The notes beneath the pieces are model-generated. The model saw only the letters and a list, made by a program, of their open reading frames with translations. It made no database searches and had not been told where the DNA came from. DNA of 45,591 nt from the NCBI GenBank assembly GCA_015058405.1, contig SVCL01000069.1:1-45591 (forward strand), given 5' to 3'. The position numbers were made by a program, and so were the translations under genes. This DNA is from Clostridium sp. GTDB taxonomy: Bacteria; Bacillota; Clostridia; Clostridiales; Clostridiaceae. Position 1 is the stretch's first letter. Every line of letters starts with the position of its first letter. Positions 16,517 through 25,687 of this stretch are shown here, piece after piece.

Positions 16517-19500
16517 TTATACACCACTCCTTACAGGAAGAATTATTATAAACTCACTACCTACATCCACCTTACTTTCTAAATGTATCTCTCCTCCATG
16601 AAGATTTATAATTTGCTTTGTTATAGTAAGACCTAGTCCACTTCCACCTTTTTGTTCAGAATTTTTATCTATTCCTTGATTAAATCTATCAAAGATTATT
16701 TTTTGATTTTCTTCACTTATACCTGTCCCACTATCTTTTACACTTATTTTCACTTTATCATCTAAATCATATACTGTTACTTCAATCAACCCACCTTTAG
16801 GAGTAAATTTAGTAGCGTTACTAACTAGATTTATAACGCATCTTTCTATATCTAACTTATCACATTCAATTAATTTTTCTTCTACATCTGTATCAAATAT
16901 AAATTCAATTCCATTTTCCTCTATATAATCTTTCATATCAAAAACTGTTTCTTCAACTAGATATACTATATCTACCTTTTCTTTCTCTAATATGTATCGA
17001 TTATTTTCAATTTTTTCATAATCAATTAAATTATTTATTAAGTTTAATAATCTATTGCAATTTCTATTCATTACATCCATATAATACGAAAGCTTTTCAT
17101 TAGATATGGTCTTATCACCTTTGATAAATGATTTTATTACCTGATTTATACTAGTTAATACATTTAAAGGTGTCCTAAGCTCATGAGAGAGATTAATAAA
17201 ATAATTATTTTTACTTTTCTCTAGTTTTATGACTTTATTAAATAACTTCTCATTTCTCTCCAGCTGATTTCTTAATTCACCAGTTTTCTTATTTACTAGC
17301 TTATCTAACTTTTTAACCTTATTTCCATATATGTATATAAATAAAATTATCAGACTCCAATAAATAATTATTGCATAATGACTTCTCCAAAAAGGAGATT
17401 TAATAGTAAAGTTTATAGAATTAGCCTCACCTGTTATCCCATGTTGCGTCATTGTCTTTATTTCTAATGTATAATCTCCTGAAGATAAATTAGCAAAAGT
17501 AAGTAAGTTACTATTAGTTACATTCCATTCCTCTTCTGAACCCTTTAATCTATAATAGTATTTAGTTCCTTTAGTATTTTTATAATCATCTGTGAAAAAA
17601 TTTACTTTTATATTATTTTCATTATATCTAAATTTCTTATTGGATATATCCTTTTTGCTTATACCATTTACTTCAAAACTATCAAATATTACATTAGGCT
17701 TAAATATAGACAACTCTATATTATCTACATCAATAATATTTAATCCATTTATACCTCCAAAGTATACATATCCATATTTATCTCCAAAACATGACCTGCC
17801 ATTAAATTCATTAGATTGAAGTCCATCTACAACAGTAAAATTTTTAAATGTTTCATCCTTAATAGAAAACTTAGATATACCACCATTAGTACTCATCCAT
17901 ATATCATTATTCTTATCAATAATTATTCCATACACAGTATTGTTTACCAACCCGTCATTTTCTGTATAATGCTTAAATTTATCTGTATCAGGAGCTAATA
18001 TATTAATACCATAACTAGTTCCTACTAATATATTTCCTTCTAAATCTTCAGTTATATATCTTATAGTATTATTACTTATACTTTCATCGTCATTTTCATC
18101 GTTTTTATATATTTTATATTCTTTAGTTTTAGGATTTATTTTTATTAATCCACCTTCTAAAAAACATCCAATATAATAGTTTCCATTTGAGTCTTCATGT
18201 ATAGCTCTTATAAATTTATCTGACAAATCTATCTTATCGAAAATATTTGTAGCCTTATTAATTTCACCACTATGTATATTTAATATAGCTATCCCTCTAT
18301 TAGTTCCTATCCATAAATATCCCTTAGAATCTATAAATAATGATCTTATCTTATTTGATGGCAATCCATCTTTATCTGTATAGTTTTTTATAATGAAGTC
18401 TTTATCATCAGTTTTTTCTAAAACAGATAATCCATCATTAGTTCCTATAAATATATAATTATTAAATCCTTTTATATCAAAAATTTCATTACTAATAAGA
18501 TTACTATTTTCTTTATTAATATGCTTTGTACTCTCTTGACTTATAGCATCTACTCCATTTTCACTAGTACCTACCCATAAAATTTCATCATCATCTTTAT
18601 ATAAAGAATTAATTATATTTCCACTTAAACTATTTTTATCATAAGATTTAGATTTATAATAAAAAAAATTACTATTAGGGTTAAATACAGATATCCCACT
18701 ATAAGCACCTATCCATATAAGTCCACTACGATCTTTTAATAAACAATGTGCTTTATCATCTAGTATACTATCTCTTTCATAGGATTCCTTTTTATAACTT
18801 GTAAACACTTCTTTTCTATAATCAAAATTACAAAGTCCATCCTCAGTAATAATCCAAAGCTTGCCTTTTGAATCTAACACAACATCCCTTACATTATTAC
18901 TTATTATTGATGTTTCATTATCCATTTTTTTAAAATTAACTACACTATTATCCTTTGAATTTATCCTAAATAAACCATCTCCTAAAGTACATATCCACAT
19001 ATTTCCCTTAGCATCATCATATGTGCTATATACATCATCATTTCCTATAGTATCTTCATATTTATTTAATAAGTTCAAATCTTCATCAATTTCAACTAAT
19101 CCCTTATCCGTACCAATCCATATATTTCCTTTAAGATCTTCTTTAACTGAATTTATATATTGACTAGGAAGTTCTCCTTCTTTATCTAAAATTCTTAAAA
19201 ACTTATCATCTTTTTCATCATATAAATTAAGTCCATCTACAGTTGCAGCTATTATCTTATTATCTTTAGTGCTAAGAATTTCACATACACGACTATTTGA
19301 TAAATTTCCATTTGTGTCTTTTGAATAATAATTTTTTATTTCATCAGTAATAGTGTTTATTCTACTTATACCGTCTGAAGTTGATACCCATATATCTCCG
19401 TTTTTATCTTCTGTAACATCTATAATATAATTATTAGATATTGTATTCTTATCATACTTATCATTTTTATAATGTTTAAATTCATATCCATTGTATCTAT

Positions 19501-19705
19501 CTAATCCATCATTAGTAGCTATCCATATGTATCCTTTACTATCTTGATACATATTTTCTACTGTAGATTGAGATAGACCGTCTTCTATAGTTAGATTTTT
19601 AAATTTTATACTTTCACTTATACTTGCATAACTTATATCACCTTTTATAAACAAAAATATAAATACTAAAATTAAAATTATTATAATCTTTTTATTTTTC
19701 ATCAT
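16517..19705 (-). CDS. Two-component-regulator propeller-domain sensor histidine kinase
   Basis: This protein has about 1062 residues. A signal segment (about 5-25) is followed by a long extracellular region of repeated DSKGYIWIATNDGL-type motifs (about a dozen W-[IV]-[GA]-T repeats), forming one or two seven-bladed propellers. A Y_Y_Y-type domain follows (YYRLKGSEEEWNVT), then a membrane segment (IIIYWSLIILFIYIYG), a short coiled coil, a HisKA domain (FINLSHELRTPLNVL) and an ATPase domain (NLVSNATKFTPKGG; DSGTGISEENQ; GGSGLGLTITKQ). Bacteroidetes versions often carry a receiver and AraC domain; this one ends after the ATPase domain and no response regulator is adjacent. ATG 19705 has GAGG six bases upstream. 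The ligand is likely a carbohydrate or other extracellular cue. Confidence 0.88.
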   Translation of the reverse strand: MMKNKKIIIILILVFIFLFIKGDISYASISESIKFKNLTIEDGLSQSTVENMYQDSKGYIWIATNDGLDRYNGYEFKHYKNDKYDKNTISNNYIIDVTEDKNGDIWVSTSDGISRINTITDEIKNYYSKDTNGNLSNSRVCEILSTKDNKIIAATVDGLNLYDEKDDKFLRILDKEGELPSQYINSVKEDLKGNIWIGTDKGLVEIDEDLNLLNKYEDTIGNDDVYSTYDDAKGNMWICTLGDGLFRINSKDNSVVNFKKMDNETSIISNNVRDVVLDSKGKLWIITEDGLCNFDYRKEVFTSYKKESYERDSILDDKAHCLLKDRSGLIWIGAYSGISVFNPNSNFFYYKSKSYDKNSLSGNIINSLYKDDDEILWVGTSENGVDAISQESTKHINKENSNLISNEIFDIKGFNNYIFIGTNDGLSVLEKTDDKDFIIKNYTDKDGLPSNKIRSLFIDSKGYLWIGTNRGIAILNIHSGEINKATNIFDKIDLSDKFIRAIHEDSNGNYYIGCFLEGGLIKINPKTKEYKIYKNDENDDESISNNTIRYITEDLEGNILVGTSYGINILAPDTDKFKHYTENDGLVNNTVYGIIIDKNNDIWMSTNGGISKFSIKDETFKNFTVVDGLQSNEFNGRSCFGDKYGYVYFGGINGLNIIDVDNIELSIFKPNVIFDSFEVNGISKKDISNKKFRYNENNIKVNFFTDDYKNTKGTKYYYRLKGSEEEWNVTNSNLLTFANLSSGDYTLEIKTMTQHGITGEANSINFTIKSPFWRSHYAIIIYWSLIILFIYIYGNKVKKLDKLVNKKTGELRNQLERNEKLFNKVIKLEKSKNNYFINLSHELRTPLNVLTSINQVIKSFIKGDKTISNEKLSYYMDVMNRNCNRLLNLINNLIDYEKIENNRYILEKEKVDIVYLVEETVFDMKDYIEENGIEFIFDTDVEEKLIECDKLDIERCVINLVSNATKFTPKGGLIEVTVYDLDDKVKISVKDSGTGISEENQKIIFDRFNQGIDKNSEQKGGSGLGLTITKQIINLHGGEIHLESKVDVGSEFIIILPVRSGV

Positions 19706-19833
19706 AGTTTGCCTCATTTATCTTTGGTATTACTCAACTTATTTCTCTAAAAAATTCCTAACAAACCTTTATTATATATCAATTTAATATATCATTCCAT
19801 GTAAAATCAAGGTAAAAAAGTGATGTATTTTTC

Positions 19834-20422
19834 CTATTTAAAAGTTATAATATTGACTTCATTTTTATCTTTAAAAGAAATATAATTTTTCACTATATCC
19901 TCATTTGCTGAAAAGAATAATATTTTTTTTACCGTCTGGACTCCATGTTACATTCTCTCCACATAAGTTAATATTTTTATATAAACATACTCTATCTACA
20001 AGATTATTACCATTAATTCTAGCAGCATATAAATTCCAATGTTTTGTTCCATCTGCTAAATTAAATCTTTACATTTTTCCATACTGATCATTAAGTTGTT
20101 CATCTAATAACTTATAATTTTCACTATTTGATTTATCTATTTCATTAGGATATTTCTTATAAAAATCTTCTCTGCTAAGTCCACACCATAATAAAACCTC
20201 ATTTTCATTTATAAATCCAAAATTTTTAGTTAATCCTTGTACATCTCCAAAGCTTTCTTTGTTTATTACTTCTAGAGGATTTGAACTATAATCTAAAGAT
20301 GAATTATCAGTATTTACAATTACAGGTTTATTAAATGAGTTTTCTGAATATGCAGTTATAACTTTTTCAGCTCCAAAACACATTGCTATTATACTTACTG
20401 GTATTATAATTTTTATTAACAA
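19834..20422 (-). pseudogene. Remnant of a TolB-like propeller protein
   Basis: From a TTG at 20422 a signal-like N-terminus (MLIKIIIPVSIIAMCFGAEK) leads to a secreted region ending at a TAA (20069-20071). The same frame continues after the TAA with NLADGTKHWNLYAARINGNN and reaches VTWSPDGKK, a typical TolB/WD-like strand. There an A8 run near 19924 shifts the frame to ILFFSANEDIVKNYISFKD, ending in TAG at 19834. It therefore carries at least one nonsense and one frameshift, and it is too short for a full propeller. It follows the broken kinase by about 30 bases and was probably the output or accessory protein of that operon. Confidence 0.7.
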
Positions 20423-20451
20423 AAATATTACAGCCTCTATATTGTCATAAA

Positions 20452-21511
20452 TTAATCAAGTTGTTGCCAAGTTGTAAAAAGTGGCACCTTTATATAAACT
20501 TTTGTTCCTTTATTTATTTCACTATCTATCCCTTTACCTTCATCTTCTAAAACTAAATTACAATTATATTCATCCTTAAATAGTCTTACTTTTATTTCAG
20601 ATTTTACGTTACTATATTTTATTGAATTATCTATTATATTAATAATCATACTGTTAATATCATTTAAATTTGCGTATACATAAATATCATTTTCTAAAGA
20701 TTCATTTATAGTGATTTCATATTTCTTAGCTTTTACACTTATCTTGTTACATATATCCTCTATACATGTTTTCATATCAACTTTTTCTTTTAACTCATTA
20801 CTGCTTTTAGATTCCAGCTTGGACATATTTAAAATATTTATTACCATGCTAATTAAGTTCTTAGATTCATTTTTTATTTTTGATGCAGCTTTAATAACAA
20901 TATCATTATCTAAATCCTCTTCATCTAATATGATTTGAGCATAACCATCTATTATAGTTAATGGTGTCTTAATTTCATGAGTTACATTATCATAAAATAC
21001 TTTTCTATGACTTTCACTTTTTATTAAATCATCTCTATCTTTTTCTATTGTACATATTTGTTCTTTTATTTTTTTGCTCATTGTATTAAAGTTTTCAGTA
21101 AGTTCCCCTATCTCATCATTTGAACTTGGTGAAATATTTAAATCAAAATTCCCATTACTAATTTCTTTTGTCACCTTATTTAGTTTAATAATAGGAATTA
21201 CAATTTTAGTTGCTAAGATAAGAGAAAAAATAAATAATATTAAAAATACAACTAGCATAAATAACTTAATTTTTAATATCATGCTGTTACCATTTTGAAA
21301 TAAATCTGTATAATCTTTTGTATATCTTAAAATACCTACTAAATTATTTTTTATATATAATGGCTTTGAAAATATGGCCTTATATACTTCATTAGTATCT
21401 ATAATTTTATATGCTGCTTGTCCATTAATTGCACTATTAAGATCACTATAATCATCATTAATAATAGTTCCATCTCTTAAATGCAAACTTGTATCTTATT
21501 GAAAACTTCAT
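20452..21511 (-). pseudogene. Histidine kinase remnant with two internal deletions
   Basis: A normal kinase start (ATG 21511, MKFSIRYKFA, behind AAGGAGAAAG) runs out of frame within about ten codons. It joins HLRDGTIINDDYSDLN of the extracellular domain, so the first membrane segment and part of the sensor are missing. The frame is then open through a membrane segment, a HAMP linker, the phosphoacceptor VTHEIKTPLTIIDGY and the N box NIIDNSIKYSN. After EDEGKGIDSEI (near 20515) it jumps to NKGTKVYIKVPLF, so the F and G2 boxes of the ATPase domain are absent. It cannot bind ATP normally and is very likely dead. Confidence 0.82.
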
Positions 21512-21551
21512 TTTCTTTCTCCTTATATATGCTAGTGATAATTACTGCATC

Positions 21552-21945
21552 TTATATCCTATTCTCTGCAAAAGCAAGTAATAATTCATATTCCTTAGGC
21601 TTTAACTTAATGTTTTCTCCTTCCTTAAATACTTCCATACTTTGTTTATTAATTTTCACACTCTCATTTATCTCAATAATATTATCCATCACTATTACTT
21701 TGCGTTCCTTTTAAACTTTCCATTCTTCTTAAACATACATTTATCCTTGCTATAACTTCTCTTATATCAAAAGGTTTTGTAATATAATCATCTGCTCCAA
21801 TTTCTAGTCCACGTATCTTATCTACAATATCATTTCTAGCTGTTAACATTATTATTGGTATATCATTACCCTTTGAAATTTCTCTACACACATCATATCC
21901 ACTAATATCCTCTTCGTCTTCAATTATTAGTATTGTCCTATTCAT
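21552..21945 (-). pseudogene. Response regulator remnant lacking the phosphorylation site
   Basis: It starts at ATG 21945 behind TAGGAGGGAC as MNRTILIIEDEEDIS and then joins directly to GYDVCREISKGNDIPIIMLT. The stretch with the phosphoacceptor aspartate (about 40 residues) is missing in frame. The receiver ends normally (ADDYITKPFDIREVIARINV). A one-base shift near 21682 moves the frame to INKQSMEVFKEGENIKLKPK, the start of an OmpR-type output domain. This breaks off at ELLLAFAENRI followed by TAA at 21552, so the DNA-binding helices are gone. Operon order with the kinase and TolB-like remnants is preserved. Confidence 0.85.
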
Positions 21946-22158
21946 GATTTAGTCCCTCCTAAACATATATCTTTTATTTTAAATTAAAAATGTTTCCAAC
22001 TTATAGCCTAATTATAATCTTCGCAAAATTTTTTAATAACTAAATATAATATCTTACAAATAACTTTGTATTAGACGTTAAAAAAGGGCCTGTATCAAAA
22101 GACTTAAATCAATGATGTTATATCAAAAAATATTACTTTTTTATTATTGAATTAACTT

Positions 22159-23604
22159 TTAAGCTAATTCACCATAACTAACATCACACTTATCTTTCTT
22201 TTTTTCTTCCTTTTCTTGTTTAATAACTAATTGATACGCTTTAACATCCTTAGCTATTACACCACTTAATGCAATTAAAGACACTAAGTTTGGAATGGCC
22301 ATAAGTCCATTCATTACATCTGAAAAATTCCATACAATTTCTAATGTTGTAGTTGCTCCAATATATGAAACCAATGAAAATACTATACGATATATGATAC
22401 AGTATTTAGGTTTCTTAACTAAATATTCAAAAGCTTTTTCACCATGATATTCCCATCCTATAATTGTTGAGAAAGCAAATAAAGCTATACCTATACTAAC
22501 TAAAAATCCACCAAACTTACCTAAAACACTTGAAAAAGCTAGTATTGTAAGTGCTGATCCTGTAACAACTTCTCCAGTTACAGGATCTACATTTCCTAAA
22601 ACCCCTGAACTTGCTATAGCAAGACCTGTAATGGTACAAACAACAATTGTGTCAAAGAAAGTACCTGTCATATTAATATATCCTTGACGAACAGGGTTAT
22701 CTGTTGTTGCTGCAGCTGCTGTAATTGCTGCTGATCCAAGACCTGCTTCATTTGAAAATACACCTCTAGCAACACCCCATCTTAAAGATTGCATCATACT
22801 TACCATAATAGTACCACCAACACCACCTGCAACTGCTTCAGTGTTAAATGCCATCTTAAATATTGTAGCCACACCACTTGGTAAGTTACCTATATTTCCA
22901 AGTATTACTATCACTCCTGCTATTACATAGAATACTGCCATACTAGGTACAACTACTTGAGATACCTTAGAAATATTTTTTATACCACCAACAATTATTA
23001 AAAGTGCTAATACTGTTATTACTATACCTGTTACCCAAGCTGGAATACTAAATGTTTGAGTTAATGAAGCTGAAATTGAATTTGCTTGAGTTAGGTTTCC
23101 AATACCAAATGAGGCCAATACAGTAAATAATGCAAATAAGAATCCCATACAGTTTCCAAATGACTTATTTTTGAAAGCATGTTTCATGGTATACATTGGT
23201 CCACCAGACATTTCCCCATTTTCATTTACCTGACGATATTTAATTGCAAGCATACATTCTGCAAATTTAGAAGTAAGACCAAAGCATGCTGAAATCCACA
23301 TCCATACAAGTGCTCCAGGGCCTCCAAGAACCATAGCTGTTGCAACACCAACTATATTACCTGTACCAATAGTTGCTGCAAGTGCTGTCATAAGTGCTGA
23401 GAATGGCGAAATATCCCCGCTTCCCCTTTTCTTAGTCCTTGCTTCTTTGCTTAAAACACTCTTTAGAGCGTATCCTAAATTTCTCCAAGTTAAAAATCTT
23501 AATCTTACCGTTAAAAAAATACCTGTCCCTACCAAAAGTACTAACATAACTGGTCCCCATACAAAATCATCGATTGCTGATAGAATACTTGAAAATAGCT
23601 CCAT
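22159..23604 (-). CDS. agcS: Sodium:alanine/glycine symporter (AGCS family)
   Basis: This 481-residue membrane protein imports alanine, glycine or related amino acids with Na+. The family blocks are SALMTALAATIGTGNIVGVA (about 67-86), ALVWMWISACFGLTSKFAEC, GGPMYTMKH, RGVFSNEAGLGSAAI and IGWEYHGEKAFEYLV. It starts at ATG 23604 behind AAAAGGGGGAA. A good sigma-A promoter (23764-23792) and an intrinsic terminator (23684-23736) precede it, so expression is probably controlled by attenuation in the leader. It follows the D-glutamate/5-oxoproline operon, and D-alanine or a related amino acid could be its substrate. The symbol is used in the general family sense. Confidence 0.93.
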   Translation of the reverse strand: MELFSSILSAIDDFVWGPVMLVLLVGTGIFLTVRLRFLTWRNLGYALKSVLSKEARTKKRGSGDISPFSALMTALAATIGTGNIVGVATAMVLGGPGALVWMWISACFGLTSKFAECMLAIKYRQVNENGEMSGGPMYTMKHAFKNKSFGNCMGFLFALFTVLASFGIGNLTQANSISASLTQTFSIPAWVTGIVITVLALLIIVGGIKNISKVSQVVVPSMAVFYVIAGVIVILGNIGNLPSGVATIFKMAFNTEAVAGGVGGTIMVSMMQSLRWGVARGVFSNEAGLGSAAITAAAATTDNPVRQGYINMTGTFFDTIVVCTITGLAIASSGVLGNVDPVTGEVVTGSALTILAFSSVLGKFGGFLVSIGIALFAFSTIIGWEYHGEKAFEYLVKKPKYCIIYRIVFSLVSYIGATTTLEIVWNFSDVMNGLMAIPNLVSLIALSGVIAKDVKAYQLVIKQEKEEKKKDKCDVSYGELA

Positions 23605-23683
23605 AATTATTCCCCCTTTTTAATTTAAAAATATTTATTTATAGCTTTTTTAATTTTTTGCATCTAAAAAATAATAATAAAAA

Positions 23684-23736
23684 AATCCATAACAACAGGA
23701 ATAAGATACGACGCCCTTGTCCTGTAATCACGGATT
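23684..23736 (-). terminator. Intrinsic terminator/attenuator hairpin in the agcS leader
   Basis: The arms at 23720-23736 and 23684-23700 form a 17-bp stem (three G-U pairs and one mismatch) that extends further into CAAG/CTTAT. It is capped by a loop containing GGCGTCGTAT and followed on the minus strand by TTTTTTTA. An alternative hairpin, GTAATC-CGT-GATTAC (23725-23739), uses the 5' arm and would compete with it. It lies after the accC remnant and also downstream of a promoter for agcS, so it may both end the upstream operon and attenuate agcS. Confidence 0.75.
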
Positions 23737-23763
23737 ACACTTCTAAAAATTTGTTTTTTTATA

Positions 23764-23792
23764 ATTATATCATTATCACATCTTCATGTAAA
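23764..23792 (-). promoter_or_regulatory. agcS: Sigma-A-type promoter upstream of agcS
   Basis: On the minus strand, TTTACA (23787-23792), a 17-base spacer and TATAAT (23764-23769) form a near-consensus promoter. The transcript would start near 23757 and immediately contain the terminator hairpin at 23736-23684. Confidence 0.6.
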
Positions 23793-23837
23793 TAAATTCC
23801 ATATACCATTTTACTTACTGAATAAATTTTGTTTATT

Positions 23838-24140
23838 TCACTTTTCTGAAGATAATATATTATTTAATTCAAGAAACTTAGTATTAAATATACCACTTCT
23901 AAAAATATCATTCTTCATAAGTTCTTTATGAAAAGGTATTGTAGTCTTTACCCCACTAATAATAAACTCATTAAGAGCACGCTGCATCCTTTTTATTGCC
24001 TCATCCCTATCTCTTCCCCATGATACCACCTTTGATATCATAGAATCATAGAATGGTGAAATATAATCTCCCTCATAACATGCACTATCTATTCTTATAC
24101 CAATTCCTCCTCTATTTGCTATAAGTACTTTCTTAAACAA
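23838..24140 (-). pseudogene. accC: Biotin carboxylase remnant with a large in-frame internal deletion
   Basis: It starts as [17 protein letters not shown], the standard AccC N-terminus (TTG 24140 behind AAAGGTGGTGG). Near 24090 it passes in frame into [20 protein letters not shown], which belongs near the C-terminal end of the 450-residue enzyme, and then ends normally. About 340 residues are missing, including the whole ATP-grasp active site and the biotin pocket, so no carboxylase activity is possible. The frame is open and a short protein of about 100 residues could still be made. It follows the biotin carrier gene by about 30 bases. Confidence 0.88.
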
Positions 24141-24169
24141 ATAACCACCACCTTTCTGATTATTAGACA

Positions 24170-24619
24170 CTAACTTAATTCAAATAGAGGTTGTCCAAAT
24201 TCAACAAACTCTCCATTTCTTATCAATATCTTAGAAATATAACCTGCCTTTTCAGCTTCAATTTCATTGAAAAGCTTCATTACTTCTACAAGTCCTACAA
24301 TAGTATCCTCTTTAACATTATCACCTATTTTTACAAAAGGTTCTGAAGCTTCATCCTTTTTAAGATAAAATGTTCCTGCAAGACTTGATTTTATATAGCA
24401 ATCATTTTTATCAGCACATTTTTCCTCACTATTATTATTTTTATCATCTATTTTACTTTCCTCAGATTCTTTTATGCAGCCTTTAAAATTAGAGCCTGAA
24501 ATATTCCCTTTACTTTTTTCAATTACAACTCTACTGCTATCCTGCTCAAATTCAAAATGTGAAATTTCATGACTTTCTACTATACTTATTATCTTTTCAA
24601 GATCCTCTATTCTTATCAT
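24170..24619 (-). CDS. accB: Biotin carboxyl carrier protein (AccB-like)
   Basis: This 149-residue protein has an N-terminal helical region ([20 protein letters not shown]), a linker rich in Lys, Asp and Asn, and a C-terminal biotinyl domain from about residue 75. The biotinylation site is the lysine in [20 protein letters not shown] (EVMKL instead of the common EAMKM). It sits 45 bases after pxpC and before the accC remnant. Carrier and carboxylase genes often accompany pxpABC clusters, whose PxpC protein carries a biotin-dependent-carboxylase-like domain. With its carboxylase partner broken, its present role is doubtful unless another carboxylase serves it. Confidence 0.85.
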   Translation of the reverse strand: MIRIEDLEKIISIVESHEISHFEFEQDSSRVVIEKSKGNISGSNFKGCIKESEESKIDDKNNNSEEKCADKNDCYIKSSLAGTFYLKKDEASEPFVKIGDNVKEDTIVGLVEVMKLFNEIEAEKAGYISKILIRNGEFVEFGQPLFELS

Positions 24620-24664
24620 TTACATCACCTGCCCATAAATAAATCTACTGCAAAAACTTATAGG

Positions 24665-25687
24665 TTAATAACTTACAAGTTCTACTGATTTTTTTAACTC
24701 ATCTATTTCCTTAAGCCTTTCAATATACAACCTTTCAGCTTCTTTAATATCTATCTTTTCAAACCTAATATGATCCCCAGGCTTAAGTTGTACTAGTTTA
24801 TGAATATCATAATCACATACATGTGCTATCTTTGGATATCCTCCTGCTGTAGCTCTATCTGCTAATAGTATAATAGGATTTCCATCAGGTGGAATTTGAA
24901 TAGTTCCAAAAGAAACCTCTCCAGAAATCATCTCAATCTTTTCATTCATAGTAATTTCTTCACCTTTAAGTCTATATCCCATTCTGTCACTCTTAGAATC
25001 TACTAAAAATGGGCTGTTCCAGAACTTTTCTAAAGATTTTTCACTAAAGCCTTTATACTGCATATCTTCAAATACCCTTATTACCTGTTCTTTAGAATTA
25101 TTCTTTTCATAATCAGCATAATTCTTAATGTACCAACGCGGAGCACAAAATTCTGCTTTATCATATACCCTGTCTAAACTAGTTGAAAGTTTTTTTATAA
25201 GTTTATTACCCATTAATGTCTTAGGCTTAATCTTTAAGATATCTCCCTTTTTTAAAGTTCTACCTTCTATTCCACCTAATTTTCCTCTTAAATATGTACT
25301 AACACTACCCATAACGGGTTTTATATCAAATCCTCCACATACTGCAATATAAGCTCTACATCCATTCAAATTTGTTCCAAATTCTAATGTTGAGTCTTTT
25401 TTTATATAAACTGGTCTCCCCATTGGCACTTTCTTTTTATTTATAACTGGTGAAATATTTGCTCCTGTTATAGAAATAAGTTCTCCTTTACTTAACTTCA
25501 AAGATGGACCAATCATTGTAACTTCAAGCACACCTTCATTTTCGTCATTACCTACAGCAATATTAGCAAGCTTCATATCATATATATCCATTGCTCCACT
25601 TACAACTATTCCATTTTTCTGATACCCATATCTTCCACTATCCTGAATTGTTGTTAAAAGTCCTGGATTTAAAACACTTATACTCAT
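24665..25687 (-). CDS. pxpC: 5-oxoprolinase subunit C (KipA family, carboxyltransferase-like domain)
   Basis: This protein of about 340 residues starts MSISVLNPGLLTTIQDSGRY at ATG 25687. That start has AAAGGGGAAAT upstream and overlaps the pxpB stop by four bases (ATGA), indicating translational coupling. Family blocks include DIYDMKLANIAVGND, ISGEVSFGTIQIPPDGNPII and the HVCDYDIHKLVQLKPGDHIRF end. With PxpA and PxpB it forms the ATP-dependent 5-oxoprolinase that opens 5-oxoproline to glutamate, as established for the E. coli and B. subtilis genes. A longer in-frame start upstream would lie inside pxpB and is rejected. Confidence 0.92.
   Translation of the reverse strand: MSISVLNPGLLTTIQDSGRYGYQKNGIVVSGAMDIYDMKLANIAVGNDENEGVLEVTMIGPSLKLSKGELISITGANISPVINKKKVPMGRPVYIKKDSTLEFGTNLNGCRAYIAVCGGFDIKPVMGSVSTYLRGKLGGIEGRTLKKGDILKIKPKTLMGNKLIKKLSTSLDRVYDKAEFCAPRWYIKNYADYEKNNSKEQVIRVFEDMQYKGFSEKSLEKFWNSPFLVDSKSDRMGYRLKGEEITMNEKIEMISGEVSFGTIQIPPDGNPIILLADRATAGGYPKIAHVCDYDIHKLVQLKPGDHIRFEKIDIKEAERLYIERLKEIDELKKSVELVSY

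Noticed and set aside
19905..20087. Plus-strand frame opposite the TolB-like remnant
   Set aside because: The minus strand carries recognisable propeller sequence such as WSPDGKK; the plus frame is a shadow.
22081..22140. Terminator of agcS at AAAAAAGGGCCTGTATC
   Set aside because: On the minus strand GATACAGGCCCTTTTTT looks like the second half of a terminator, but no complementary GGGCC arm lies before it, so no stem forms.
23684..23757. Glycine riboswitch before the AGCS symporter
   Set aside because: The leader is too short and lacks the conserved glycine aptamer sequences; only a terminator and a competing hairpin are seen.
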